From Candidatus Bacteroides pullicola (GTDB lineage Bacteria; Bacteroidota; Bacteroidia; Bacteroidales; Bacteroidaceae): 33,252 nt of DNA. Positions 23,827 through 31,741 of this stretch are shown here, one piece after another. The notes under the pieces were generated by a model that had not been told where the DNA came from, searched no databases, and was given only the letters and a program-made list of their open reading frames with translations. The position numbers and the translations under genes are program-made. Each line of letters starts with the position of its first letter. The first letter of the stretch is position 1. The stretch lies in the NCBI GenBank assembly GCA_019115825.1, contig DXCV01000009.1:1-33252 (forward strand), in the 5' to 3' direction.

Positions 23827-24414
23827 ATGATGAAAACAATACACATATCGGCTTTATTGCCATTTATCAGTATGTTTCTGTATGGTTGCACTTTTTTACA
23901 TGCAGAAGAAAATCAATCCGTTAAGGAAGGGAAAGAGCGTCTGGAGATTTCTTTCAACTTTCATCGTGGAGGTATCGCTTCCAGCCAGTATGCCATTTGG
24001 ATAGAAGATGAAAACGGCAAATTAGTTCGTACGATATACGCTACTTCCTTTACGGCGAAAGGCGGTTATGAGTATCGGACAGATGCCATTCCAATGTGGG
24101 TGGACAAGGCAAAGCCGCAACGCATGACCTCAGTTCAAGTGGATGCCGTTACTGGGGCGACACCTCAAAACGGATATTGGGTTTACCGGTGGGATGGGAA
24201 GGATGATAAAGGAGTGCGTGTTCCTGCTGGGAAATACAAATTCTTTGTGGAAGGCACATTGCATTGGAAAAGCCGTATTCTTTATTCAGGCGCCTTCGTC
24301 TGGGATAAAAATAACAACCAAGCTTCCATTCCCGTTAAAGTGGAATACTTCAACCGTTCGTCTGCCAACAAGAATATGATAACAGGATTAAAAGTTCGTT
24401 ATGTTGCAGAATGA
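23827..24414 (+). CDS. DUF2271 domain-containing lipoprotein
   Basis: The protein is 195 aa. A lipoprotein-type signal peptide (KTIHISALLPFISMFLYGC) ends in a Cys after YG. The rest is an Ig-like/FlgD-like fold pattern as in DUF2271: LEISFNFHRGGIASSQYAIW, EDENGKLVRTIY, AVTGATPQNG, YRWDGKDDKGVRVPAGKYKF. DUF2271 proteins are often encoded with PepSY or ApbE flavin-transfer genes in periplasmic redox clusters, but none is next to it here. ATG 23830 is an alternative start. It is the last gene of the AraC-linked operon. Confidence 0.85.
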   Translation: MMKTIHISALLPFISMFLYGCTFLHAEENQSVKEGKERLEISFNFHRGGIASSQYAIWIEDENGKLVRTIYATSFTAKGGYEYRTDAIPMWVDKAKPQRMTSVQVDAVTGATPQNGYWVYRWDGKDDKGVRVPAGKYKFFVEGTLHWKSRILYSGAFVWDKNNNQASIPVKVEYFNRSSANKNMITGLKVRYVAE

Positions 24415-24520
24415 GTTGTAGATATTTGATTTCCTTTAGAAAAAAAGTATTTGCAAGTCATCTTATACGGCCATTTGGCTCACTTATTGCGGTCAAGTGA
24501 ACGAACCGCCTAAACGCAAC

Positions 24521-24562
24521 TCAGGCTGTAATCTACCGCTAATGCAGTGAATTACAGCCTGA
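24521..24562. terminator. 12-bp perfect inverted repeat between convergent DUF2271 and ppdK
   Basis: TCAGGCTGTAAT (24521-24532) and ATTACAGCCTGA (24551-24562) pair perfectly around an 18-nt loop. It sits between two genes that end facing each other, so a bidirectional terminator is likely. No T-run follows on either side. Confidence 0.5.
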
Positions 24563-24602
24563 TATTATGATTTAGAATTATTTAGCCTGAGGGCTTCTAA
24601 TC

Positions 24603-27329
24603 TTAGAGAGTGTCCTCTACCGCAGCCTGCGCCGCAGCCAGTCGTGCGATGGGCACACGGAAAGGAGAGCAGCTGACGTAGTTCAAGCCTACCTTGTGGC
24701 AGAACTTGACGGATGAGGGCTCGCCGCCGTGCTCGCCGCAGATGCCGCACTTCAGCTCGGGACGTACCGAACGGCCTTTCTCTACGGCCATTTGGATGAG
24801 TTGTCCTACGCCCTTCTGATCGAGCACCTGGAAGGGGTCTACCTTCAGGATCTTCTTCTCCAGATATACCGGCAGGAAAGAGGCGATGTCGTCGCGCGAA
24901 TAACCGAAGGTCATCTGCGTCAAGTCGTTCGTACCGAAGGAGAAGTATTCAGCATGAGTAGCAATGCGGTTAGCCGTCAGGGCTGCACGCGGGATTTCAA
25001 TCATCGTGCCTACCTTGAAGGGAACCTCGATGCCTTCTTCCTCGAATACACGCTTGGCCGTGGCACGGATAATCTTCTCCTGTGCTTCGAACTCATAGAG
25101 GATACCGATCAGCGGCACCATGATTTCGGGATGCGGATCGTAGCCTTCCTTCTTCAGCTCGCAAGCGGCGCCCAAGATGGCTTCGGTCTGCATCTCGGTG
25201 ATTTCCGGATAGGTGTTGCCCAGACGGCATCCGCGATGGCCCAACATCGGGTTGTGCTCGCAGAGGCTGTCCACACGCTGGCGGATGTACTCTACCGTCA
25301 CGCCCATGGCTTCGGCCATTTCTTCCTGTCCTTTCTGATCGTGCGGCACGAATTCATGCAAAGGCGGGTCGAGCAGGCGGATGTTCACGGGATAACCGTC
25401 CATGGCCTGGAAGATGCCCTTGAAGTCGTTCTTCTGGTAAGGCAACAGCTTGCGGAGTGCCTTCTTGCGGCCTTCTGCATCCGGTGCCAGAATCATCTCG
25501 CGCATGGCGATAATCTTCTGGTTCTCGAAGAACATGTGCTCCGTGCGGCAGAGTCCGATACCTACGGCGCCAAACTTGCGGGCCACTTCGGCATCGTGCG
25601 GCGTGTCGGCGTTGGTGCGTACTTGCAGGCGGGTATATTTCTTGCAGAGATCCATCAGCTTAGCAAAGTTGCCGGAAACTTCTGCGGCTTTCGTCGGAAC
25701 TTCACCTTGATAAACCTCGCCGGTGCTACCGTTCAGCGAAATATAGTCGCCTTCTTTCAGCAGCACGCCTTCGATTTCCACGGTACGGTTCTTGTAGTCC
25801 ACGTTGATGGCGCCGGCGCCCGACACGCAGCACTTGCCCATACCGCGAGCTACAACGGCTGCATGCGAAGTCATACCGCCGCGTGCTGTCAGGATACCTT
25901 CGGCTACGGTCATACCGGCCAAGTCTTCAGGAGAAGTCTCGATACGCACCATAACAACGCGATGGCCGTCTGCACGCCATTTGGCTGCATCGTCGGCAAA
26001 GAATACAATCTGTCCGCAGGCAGCACCCGGAGAAGCCGGGAGACCACGAGTCAGGACTTTGGCGTTGCGAAGTTCTTCTTTATCGAATACGGGGTGAAGC
26101 AGTTCGTCCAGCTTGTTGGGCTCGCAACGGGTGATGGCGGTCTTTTCGTCTATCAGACCTTGCTCCATCATTTCCATGGCGATGCGCACCATAGCGGCGC
26201 CGGTACGCTTACCGTTACGTGTCTGCAAGAACCAGAGTTTGCCTTCCTGAACGGTAAATTCCATGTCCTGCATGTCGTGGTAGTGGTTTTCCAGCTTCGT
26301 CTGCAGTTCGTCCAGCTCCTTGTAGATTTCGGGCATGGCTTCTTCCATGGAAGGATATTTGCTGGCACGCTCTTCCTCGCTGATGCCTTGCAATTTCGCC
26401 CAGCGTTGGGAGCCGATTTTCGTGATTTGCTGCGGTGTGCGGATGCCGGCTACCACGTCCTCGCCTTGCGCGTTGATGAGGTATTCACCGTTGAAGAGGT
26501 CTTCGCCCGTAGCAGCATCGCGGCTGAAGCATACGCCTGTAGCGGATGTGTTGCCCATGTTGCCGAACACCATAGCCTGTACGTTGACAGCCGTACCCCA
26601 TTCATCGGGTATGCCTTCCATCTTGCGGTAGAGGATGGCGCGCTCGTTCATCCAGGAGTTGAACACGGCGCAGATGGCGCCCCACAGCTGTTCGTAGGCA
26701 TCCGTCGGGAATTCCTTGCCCGTGACGTTCTTCACGGCTTCCTTGAATTTCTTTACCAGCGTCTTCAGGTCTTCCACGTCCAGCTCGTTGTCCAGACGCA
26801 CGCCTTTGGCCTTCTTCACCTCCTCGATGATGGCCTCGAACGGGTCGATGTCGTCCTTGTTGGTGGGTTTCATGCCCAGCACCACGTCGCCGTACATCTG
26901 CACGAAGCGGCGGTAGGAGTCCCATGCGAAGCGTTCGTTGCCCGTCTTGCGCGCCAATCCGGCCACCACTTCGTCATTCAAGCCGAGGTTGAGGATAGTA
27001 TCCATCATGCCCGGCATGGATGCGCGTGCGCCCGAACGCACGGAAACGAGCAGCGGGTTCTCCACGTCGCCGAACTTCGAGTTCATCAGTTTTTCAATCA
27101 TTGCGATGGATTTCTCCACGTCGTCTTTCAGCACAGCCACCACGCTGTCCTGTCCTTTTTCATAATATTCGGTGCAGACTTCGGTGGTGATGGTGAAGCC
27201 CGGAGGAACGGGCACTCCAATAAGGTTCATTTCAGCCAGGTTGGCACCTTTACCACCCAGCAGGTTACGCATGTCGGCCCTGCCTTCTGCCTGGCCGTTA
27301 CCAAAGGTATAAACTCTTTTCTTGTCCAT
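24603..27329 (-). CDS. ppdK: Pyruvate, phosphate dikinase
   Basis: The protein is 908 aa, the full family length. It interconverts pyruvate, ATP and Pi with PEP, AMP and PPi. The N-terminal nucleotide-binding part has LLGGKGANLAEM and SVRSGARASMPGMMDTILN. The central swivelling domain has GGMTSHAAVVAR with phospho-His at about 489. The C-terminal PEP/pyruvate barrel has GLCRTEHMFF, LLDPPLHEF, GHRGCRLG, FSFGTNDLTQ and CGICGEHGGEP. The start at 27329 (MDKKRVYTFG) follows a -7 box TAGCTTTG at 27375-27368; the longer upstream frame lies partly before it. In Bacteroides the enzyme serves PEP metabolism. It is divergent from rlmD. Confidence 0.97.
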   Translation of the reverse strand: MDKKRVYTFGNGQAEGRADMRNLLGGKGANLAEMNLIGVPVPPGFTITTEVCTEYYEKGQDSVVAVLKDDVEKSIAMIEKLMNSKFGDVENPLLVSVRSGARASMPGMMDTILNLGLNDEVVAGLARKTGNERFAWDSYRRFVQMYGDVVLGMKPTNKDDIDPFEAIIEEVKKAKGVRLDNELDVEDLKTLVKKFKEAVKNVTGKEFPTDAYEQLWGAICAVFNSWMNERAILYRKMEGIPDEWGTAVNVQAMVFGNMGNTSATGVCFSRDAATGEDLFNGEYLINAQGEDVVAGIRTPQQITKIGSQRWAKLQGISEEERASKYPSMEEAMPEIYKELDELQTKLENHYHDMQDMEFTVQEGKLWFLQTRNGKRTGAAMVRIAMEMMEQGLIDEKTAITRCEPNKLDELLHPVFDKEELRNAKVLTRGLPASPGAACGQIVFFADDAAKWRADGHRVVMVRIETSPEDLAGMTVAEGILTARGGMTSHAAVVARGMGKCCVSGAGAINVDYKNRTVEIEGVLLKEGDYISLNGSTGEVYQGEVPTKAAEVSGNFAKLMDLCKKYTRLQVRTNADTPHDAEVARKFGAVGIGLCRTEHMFFENQKIIAMREMILAPDAEGRKKALRKLLPYQKNDFKGIFQAMDGYPVNIRLLDPPLHEFVPHDQKGQEEMAEAMGVTVEYIRQRVDSLCEHNPMLGHRGCRLGNTYPEITEMQTEAILGAACELKKEGYDPHPEIMVPLIGILYEFEAQEKIIRATAKRVFEEEGIEVPFKVGTMIEIPRAALTANRIATHAEYFSFGTNDLTQMTFGYSRDDIASFLPVYLEKKILKVDPFQVLDQKGVGQLIQMAVEKGRSVRPELKCGICGEHGGEPSSVKFCHKVGLNYVSCSPFRVPIARLAAAQAAVEDTL

Positions 27330-27513
27330 GATACAATCTAAAGTTATTGAACAAATTTTTCTGTTCGCAAAGCTAAGAATATTTCGCAAGACTAAGAAAC
27401 TTTTCGGGGAGAAAATCGCGAAAAATTGCAATTTCCAGTTTGCAATCTCCCCTTTTTCGCCCTACGGAGAGGTTTAGCAGGCCAAAACAGGCGTGCATAT
27501 CGAAAGAAATAGC

Positions 27514-27521
27514 TACTTTTG
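27514..27521 (+). promoter_or_regulatory. -7 box of rlmD
   Basis: TACTTTTG fits TAnnTTTG. It lies downstream of the in-frame ATG at 27493, so that ATG is not in the transcript. This decides for the GTG start at 27550. No clear -33 element. Confidence 0.5.
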
Positions 27522-27549
27522 CCCGACAATTAAACTAACAGAAGAACAA

Positions 27550-28971
27550 GTGGCAAGAAAGAAGAAAGAACTCCCCCTGCTGGAGAACATCACGATTACG
27601 GACGTGGCGGCGGAAGGCAAAGCCATCGCCCGGGTGGATAACCTGGTGGTGTTTATACCCTATGTGGTGCCCGGCGACGTGGCCGACCTGCAAGTGACCC
27701 GCAAGAAACATAACTATGCCGAAGCCGAAGCCGTGCGCATCCACCATTACTCGGACAAGCGCGCGACGCCTTTCTGCACGCACTACGGCGTGTGCGGAGG
27801 CTGCCAATGGCAATGCCTGGCCTACCCCGAACAGTTGAGATACAAACAGAAGCAAGTGGTGGACAACCTGACCCGCATCGGCAAGGTGGAGCTGCCCGAA
27901 ATCTCCCCCATCCTCGGCTCTGAGCTGACCGAAGGCTACCGCAACAAGCTGGAGTACACCTTCTCCAACAAACGCTGGCTGACGCGCGAGGAAGTGGCGC
28001 AAAACGTCGTCTACGAACAGATGAATGCCGTGGGCTTCCACATCCCCGGCGCGTTCGACAAGGTGCTGGCCATTGACAAGTGCTGGCTGCAAGATGACAT
28101 CTCCAACCGCATCCGCAACGCCGTGCGCGACTATGCCTACGCCCACGGATACACCTTCATCAACCTGCGCACGCACGAGGGAATGCTGCGCAACATGATT
28201 GTGCGCACCTCCTCCACCGGCGAGCTGATGGTCATCCTCGTGGCGCAAGTGCAGGGAGAGGCGGAGATGGAGAAGTTCCGCGAGCTGCTGGCTTACACAG
28301 GCGATACCTTTCCCGAAATCACTTCCCTACTCTACGTTATAAATAATAAGGTGAATGACTCCATCGGCGACCTGGAGGTGCACACCTTCCGCGGCGAGGA
28401 CCACATCTTCGAGGAGATGGAGGGATTGCGCTTCAAGGTGGGGCCAAAATCGTTCTACCAAACCAACTCGCGCCAGGCGTACCGCCTCTACCAGGTGGCG
28501 CGCGACTTTGCGGGACTGACGGGCGAGGAACTGGTGTATGACCTCTATACGGGCACGGGAACCATCGCCAACTTCGTCTCGCGGCAGGCGCGGCAGGTGA
28601 TTGGCATCGAATACGTGCCGGAGGCCATCGAGGATGCGCGCGTCAACTCGGCCATCAACGGCATCGGCAACACGCTGTTCTTCGCAGGAGACATGAAGGA
28701 CATCCTGACGCCCGACTTCATCCGCACGCACGGACGCCCCGACGTCATCATCACCGACCCGCCGCGCGCCGGCATGCACCCGGACGTGGTGGACGTCATC
28801 CTCCAGGCAGAGCCGCAGCGCATCGTCTACGTCAGCTGCAACCCCGCCACGCAGGCGCGCGACCTCCAGTTGCTGGACGGGAAATACCGCGTCACGCACG
28901 TGCAGCCGGTGGACATGTTTCCGCACACGTATCATGTGGAGAATGTGGTAAGGCTGAAAAGAAGAGGATAG
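27550..28971 (+). CDS. rlmD: 23S rRNA (uracil-C5)-methyltransferase, RlmD/RumA family
   Basis: The protein is 473 aa with a GTG start (VARKKKELPLLE). A TRAM domain (about 8-65, ITDVAAEGKAIARVDNLVVF) precedes the iron-sulfur cysteines FCTHYGVCGGC (Cys76, 82, 85, with a likely fourth at about 178). The SAM-binding domain has VYDLYTGTGTIANFV, TDPPRAGMHP and the catalytic VSCNPATQARDL. It methylates a uridine in 23S rRNA or tRNA (RlmD or RlmCD/TrmA-like specificity cannot be separated here). The GTG is supported by the -7 box at 27514-27521. The DUF1016 gene follows with a 2-bp gap. Confidence 0.92.
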   Translation: MARKKKELPLLENITITDVAAEGKAIARVDNLVVFIPYVVPGDVADLQVTRKKHNYAEAEAVRIHHYSDKRATPFCTHYGVCGGCQWQCLAYPEQLRYKQKQVVDNLTRIGKVELPEISPILGSELTEGYRNKLEYTFSNKRWLTREEVAQNVVYEQMNAVGFHIPGAFDKVLAIDKCWLQDDISNRIRNAVRDYAYAHGYTFINLRTHEGMLRNMIVRTSSTGELMVILVAQVQGEAEMEKFRELLAYTGDTFPEITSLLYVINNKVNDSIGDLEVHTFRGEDHIFEEMEGLRFKVGPKSFYQTNSRQAYRLYQVARDFAGLTGEELVYDLYTGTGTIANFVSRQARQVIGIEYVPEAIEDARVNSAINGIGNTLFFAGDMKDILTPDFIRTHGRPDVIITDPPRAGMHPDVVDVILQAEPQRIVYVSCNPATQARDLQLLDGKYRVTHVQPVDMFPHTYHVENVVRLKRRG

Positions 28972-28973
28972 TC

Positions 28974-30074
28974 ATGGACAATTCGATCGGCATAATTGAC
29001 AAGGATTACACTTTATGGGTCAAGGAACTTGTAAAGCGTTATCGTGGCAGCCAAATCAAAGCGGCCATAAAAATCAATCGGGAATTACTTCACTATTATT
29101 GGGAGCTTGGCAAAGACATAGAGGAAAAACAAGCGGACAACAAGTATGGCAGCAAATTCTACGCCACGCTCAGCCGAGACTTGCGGCATGAAATGCCTGA
29201 TGTCGAAGGATTGTCCGAAACTTCCATCCGCTATGCCAAACGCTTCTATTCACTTTATAACCAACATTTTGCAATTCTTCCACAACTTGTGGAAGAATCT
29301 GAAAAGGACAATTCTCCACAACTTGTGGAAAAATTATACGCGGATTTGTTTTCAATCCCGTGGGGACACCACCGCTATATCATAGACAAGTGCTCCGATG
29401 ATCCGGACAAAGCATTGTTCTATGTCCGCCAGACATTGGAGAATGGTTGGAGCAGAGACATATTGCTCAATATGCTAAGCACAAGCCTGTATGAGCGGAG
29501 CGGAAAAGCCCAGACAAATTTCAAGAAAGTCCTTCTTGATGCAGACAGCGATTTGGCGCAAGAACTGACACGTGACCCCTACGACTTTTCATTTACAGGT
29601 TTGCGTGGAAAATACAACGAGCGGAAACTGAAAGAAACATTGCTCACCAACATTACCAACTTCCTGCTGGAGCTTGGCACCGGATTTGCTTATGTGGGCA
29701 AGGAGTATCGCCTGCAAATAGCTGAAAAAGAAAAATTCATTGATTTGCTATTCTACAACCTCAAGCTATCGTGCTATGTGGTGGTAGAAGTGAAGATCGG
29801 TGAGTTCGACTTCGCCGATGTCGGCCAACTGGGAGGCTATGTGGTCGCTTGCAATCATCTGCTCCGCAAGGAAGGACGCGACAATCCTACGATAGGATTG
29901 CTCATTTGCAAGCAAAAGAGCAAGACCCTGGCTCAATATGCGCTCGAATCAAGCAGCCAGCCTCTCGGAATATCCGAATATGAACTTGAAAAGCTCTATC
30001 CTGAAAAAGTGGAAGGAACAATACCGTCAATCAAAGAGATTGAGGCCACGCTGGATAGTCAGACAAACCCCTAA
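28974..30074 (+). CDS. DUF1016/YhcG family PD-(D/E)XK nuclease domain protein
   Basis: The protein is 366 aa. The N-terminal DUF1016_N helical domain (YTLWVKELVKRYRGSQIKAA, ELLHYYWELGKDI, SRDLRHEMP, SIRYAKRFYSLY) is followed by the C-terminal nuclease domain. Its catalytic pattern is FIDLLFYN (Asp about 256) and VVVEVKIGEF (E-V-K, about 272-274), with YVVACNHLLRKEG and NPTIGLLICKQKS behind. YhcG-like proteins are accessory nucleases, sometimes linked to type I restriction loci and transposition; no such partner is seen. The gene is clearly more AT-rich than rlmD and rluA on both sides and appears to be a precise insertion into their operon. Two PQLVE segments are encoded by palindromic DNA. 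Confidence 0.9.
   Translation: MDNSIGIIDKDYTLWVKELVKRYRGSQIKAAIKINRELLHYYWELGKDIEEKQADNKYGSKFYATLSRDLRHEMPDVEGLSETSIRYAKRFYSLYNQHFAILPQLVEESEKDNSPQLVEKLYADLFSIPWGHHRYIIDKCSDDPDKALFYVRQTLENGWSRDILLNMLSTSLYERSGKAQTNFKKVLLDADSDLAQELTRDPYDFSFTGLRGKYNERKLKETLLTNITNFLLELGTGFAYVGKEYRLQIAEKEKFIDLLFYNLKLSCYVVVEVKIGEFDFADVGQLGGYVVACNHLLRKEGRDNPTIGLLICKQKSKTLAQYALESSSQPLGISEYELEKLYPEKVEGTIPSIKEIEATLDSQTNP
29274..29329. repeat. Two coding palindromes sharing CCACAACTTGTGG
   Basis: The first (29274-29298) has perfect 12-bp arms around one C. The second (29315-29329, TCCACAACTTGTGGA) has 7-bp arms. Each encodes Pro-Gln-Leu-Val-Glu in the DUF1016 protein. They may be a protein repeat, a binding site or both. 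Confidence 0.7.
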
Positions 30075-30085
30075 ATTCCCCCTTT

Positions 30086-30991
30086 ATGATGAAACAGAAA
30101 CCCTACGCCAAAGCCCAGAACCAATATACCGACTACCTCGTGCGCGAGCCGATGGAGCTGATGGAGTTCCTGGCCAGCAAGATGCCCCAGGCCAGCCGCA
30201 CCAAGCTCAAGTCGCTCCTCGCGAAGCAGGTGGTCTACGTGGACAACGTCATCACCACCCAATACAACTTCCCCCTCCGGCCGGGGATGAAGGTGCAGAT
30301 CAGCCGGGAGAAGCACACGCACGAGTTCCGCTCCAACCTGCTGCGCATCGTCTACGAGGACGCCTACCTCATCGTCGTGGAGAAGCGCGAGGGACTGCTC
30401 TCGGTGGGCACCGAACGCGAGCGCGAGCGCACCGCCGTATCCATCCTGAACGAATACGTGCGCCGTTCGGGGAGGAAGAACCGCGTCTACGTGGTGCATC
30501 GCCTGGACAGGGACACGTCCGGCCTGATGATGTTTGCCAAGGACGAGAAGACGCAACACACGCTGCGCGACAACTGGCATAAGCTGGTGTTCGACCGCCG
30601 CTACGTGGCCGTGGTGGCAGGCGAGATGGAGCGCGACAGCGGCACTGTCCACTCGTGGCTCACCGACCGCACGCTCTACGTCTACTCCAGCCCGGTGGAC
30701 GACGGCGGCAAGGAATCCGTCACGCACTACCGCACCGTCCGTCGCGCGGGCGGCTTCTCCCTCGTGGAGCTGCACCTGGAGACGGGACGCAAGAACCAAA
30801 TCCGCGTACACATGCAGGACTTGGGCCATCCCATCGTAGGCGACGGACGCTATGGCCTGGAAGACCTCAATCCCCTCGGACGCCTGGCGTTGCACGCCTT
30901 CAAGCTCTGCTTCCGCCACCCCGTGACGGGCGAGGAAATGCGCTTCGAGACGCCCTATCCGGCAGAATTCAAAACATTGGTTAAAGGTTAA
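30086..30991 (+). CDS. RluA family pseudouridine synthase
   Basis: The protein is 301 aa. An S4-like N-terminal RNA-binding region (LMEFLASKMPQASRTKLKSL, KQVVYVDNVITTQ) leads to the catalytic core: LIVVEKREGLLSVG, then HRLDRDTSGLMMFAKD with catalytic Asp141, RYVAVVAG, and LETGRKNQIRVHMQDLGHPIVGDGRYG. The enzyme isomerises uridine in rRNA or tRNA to pseudouridine; the target site is not predictable. ATG 30089 is equally possible. It follows the DUF1016 gene by 11 bp and ends 3 bp from the convergent YqgE/AlgH gene. Confidence 0.92.
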   Translation: MMKQKPYAKAQNQYTDYLVREPMELMEFLASKMPQASRTKLKSLLAKQVVYVDNVITTQYNFPLRPGMKVQISREKHTHEFRSNLLRIVYEDAYLIVVEKREGLLSVGTERERERTAVSILNEYVRRSGRKNRVYVVHRLDRDTSGLMMFAKDEKTQHTLRDNWHKLVFDRRYVAVVAGEMERDSGTVHSWLTDRTLYVYSSPVDDGGKESVTHYRTVRRAGGFSLVELHLETGRKNQIRVHMQDLGHPIVGDGRYGLEDLNPLGRLALHAFKLCFRHPVTGEEMRFETPYPAEFKTLVKG

Positions 30992-30994
30992 TGG

Positions 30995-31579
30995 TCAATT
31001 CAGCTCCGGCATCTGCGTGAACGTGGCCCACACGCGGTATTTGGCACCCAGGCTGGACATGGCGTTTTCCCATTGGCGGTCGCTGTTGTCGTTCAGGCAG
31101 GGACGCCCGTCGCGCCTGACGAGCCAGGTGTCCGCCTCGCACTCCTCGACGAGCTGGCCGTCCTCCCATCCGGCATAGCCCAGGAAGAAGCGCAGATGGC
31201 TCCTGACGGGGTTGCCCCGGATGATGTAGCGGCGGACGGACTCGAAATTGCCGTTCAGGTAGATGCCGTCGCCCACGGGGAGGGAATCGGGAACATCGGG
31301 CAGGTTGTGCAGGAAGAACAGCGTGTCCATGGCCAGCGGACCACCGCGGTAGACGGGAATCTCTTCGGGCGAATAGCAGTCGCTCATAATGTCGCCCAGC
31401 ATCACGGGGAGGGGTTTGTTCAGCACCAGCCCCATGGTGCCGCCTCCTGCTTCATGCTCGACGATGAAGACGACGGAGCGTCCGAAGAAGTGGTCGCGCA
31501 GGAAAGGCTCGGCTATCAGCACGCAGCCTTGGCAAGGCTCCACGTGATTGTATTCTATGCGATAAGGGTCGGAATCCAT
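30995..31579 (-). CDS. YqgE/AlgH family protein (DUF179)
   Basis: The protein is 194 aa. Signature blocks are GCVLIAEPFLRDHFFGRSVV, VEHEAGGGTMGLVLNKPLP, YRGGPLAMDTLFFLHNL, and FFLGYAGWEDGQLVEECEA. This is a widespread fold of unclear biochemical function, named for a regulator of alginate genes in Pseudomonas. The start at 31579 was chosen because the upstream part of the frame is encoded by AT-rich leader repeat. It is probably transcribed alone. Confidence 0.93.
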   Translation of the reverse strand: MDSDPYRIEYNHVEPCQGCVLIAEPFLRDHFFGRSVVFIVEHEAGGGTMGLVLNKPLPVMLGDIMSDCYSPEEIPVYRGGPLAMDTLFFLHNLPDVPDSLPVGDGIYLNGNFESVRRYIIRGNPVRSHLRFFLGYAGWEDGQLVEECEADTWLVRRDGRPCLNDNSDRQWENAMSSLGAKYRVWATFTQMPELN

Positions 31580-31587
31580 TTGATAAA

Positions 31588-31721
31588 TTGAGAATTGAGA
31601 ATTAAAAATTGAAAAATCAAGCGTACAAAAACTGAAACAGAGTGAAGACAACACGGGTTGCCTCCGGGGAAGCGGTGAACTAAGGATTAAAAACACTCGA
31701 TTTTCAATTCTCCATTCTCAA
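31588..31721. repeat. Inverted AT-rich repeat pair of the TTGAGAATTGAGAATT type
   Basis: The arm at 31588-31603 and the inverted arm at 31699-31721 are of the same simple family (GAGAATT/AATTCTC blocks). Similar stretches occur at 7278-7305 and 4353-4375. They lie in the leader of the YqgE/AlgH gene; this 162-bp gap contains nothing else. Confidence 0.55.
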
Positions 31722-31741
31722 GATTGGACGACTACTCTCCG

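Noticed and set aside
24729..27341. 870-codon open frame opposite ppdK
   Set aside because: Codon-bias mirror of ppdK with no recognisable domain.
27493..27549. ATG at 27493 as the rlmD start
   Set aside because: The -7 box at 27514-27521 lies inside that extension, and the family's usual start ARKKKELP begins at the GTG at 27550.
29274..29329. CCACAACTTGTGG palindromes as DnaA boxes or an origin
   Set aside because: They do not match TTATCCACA, are only two, and lie within a coding frame.
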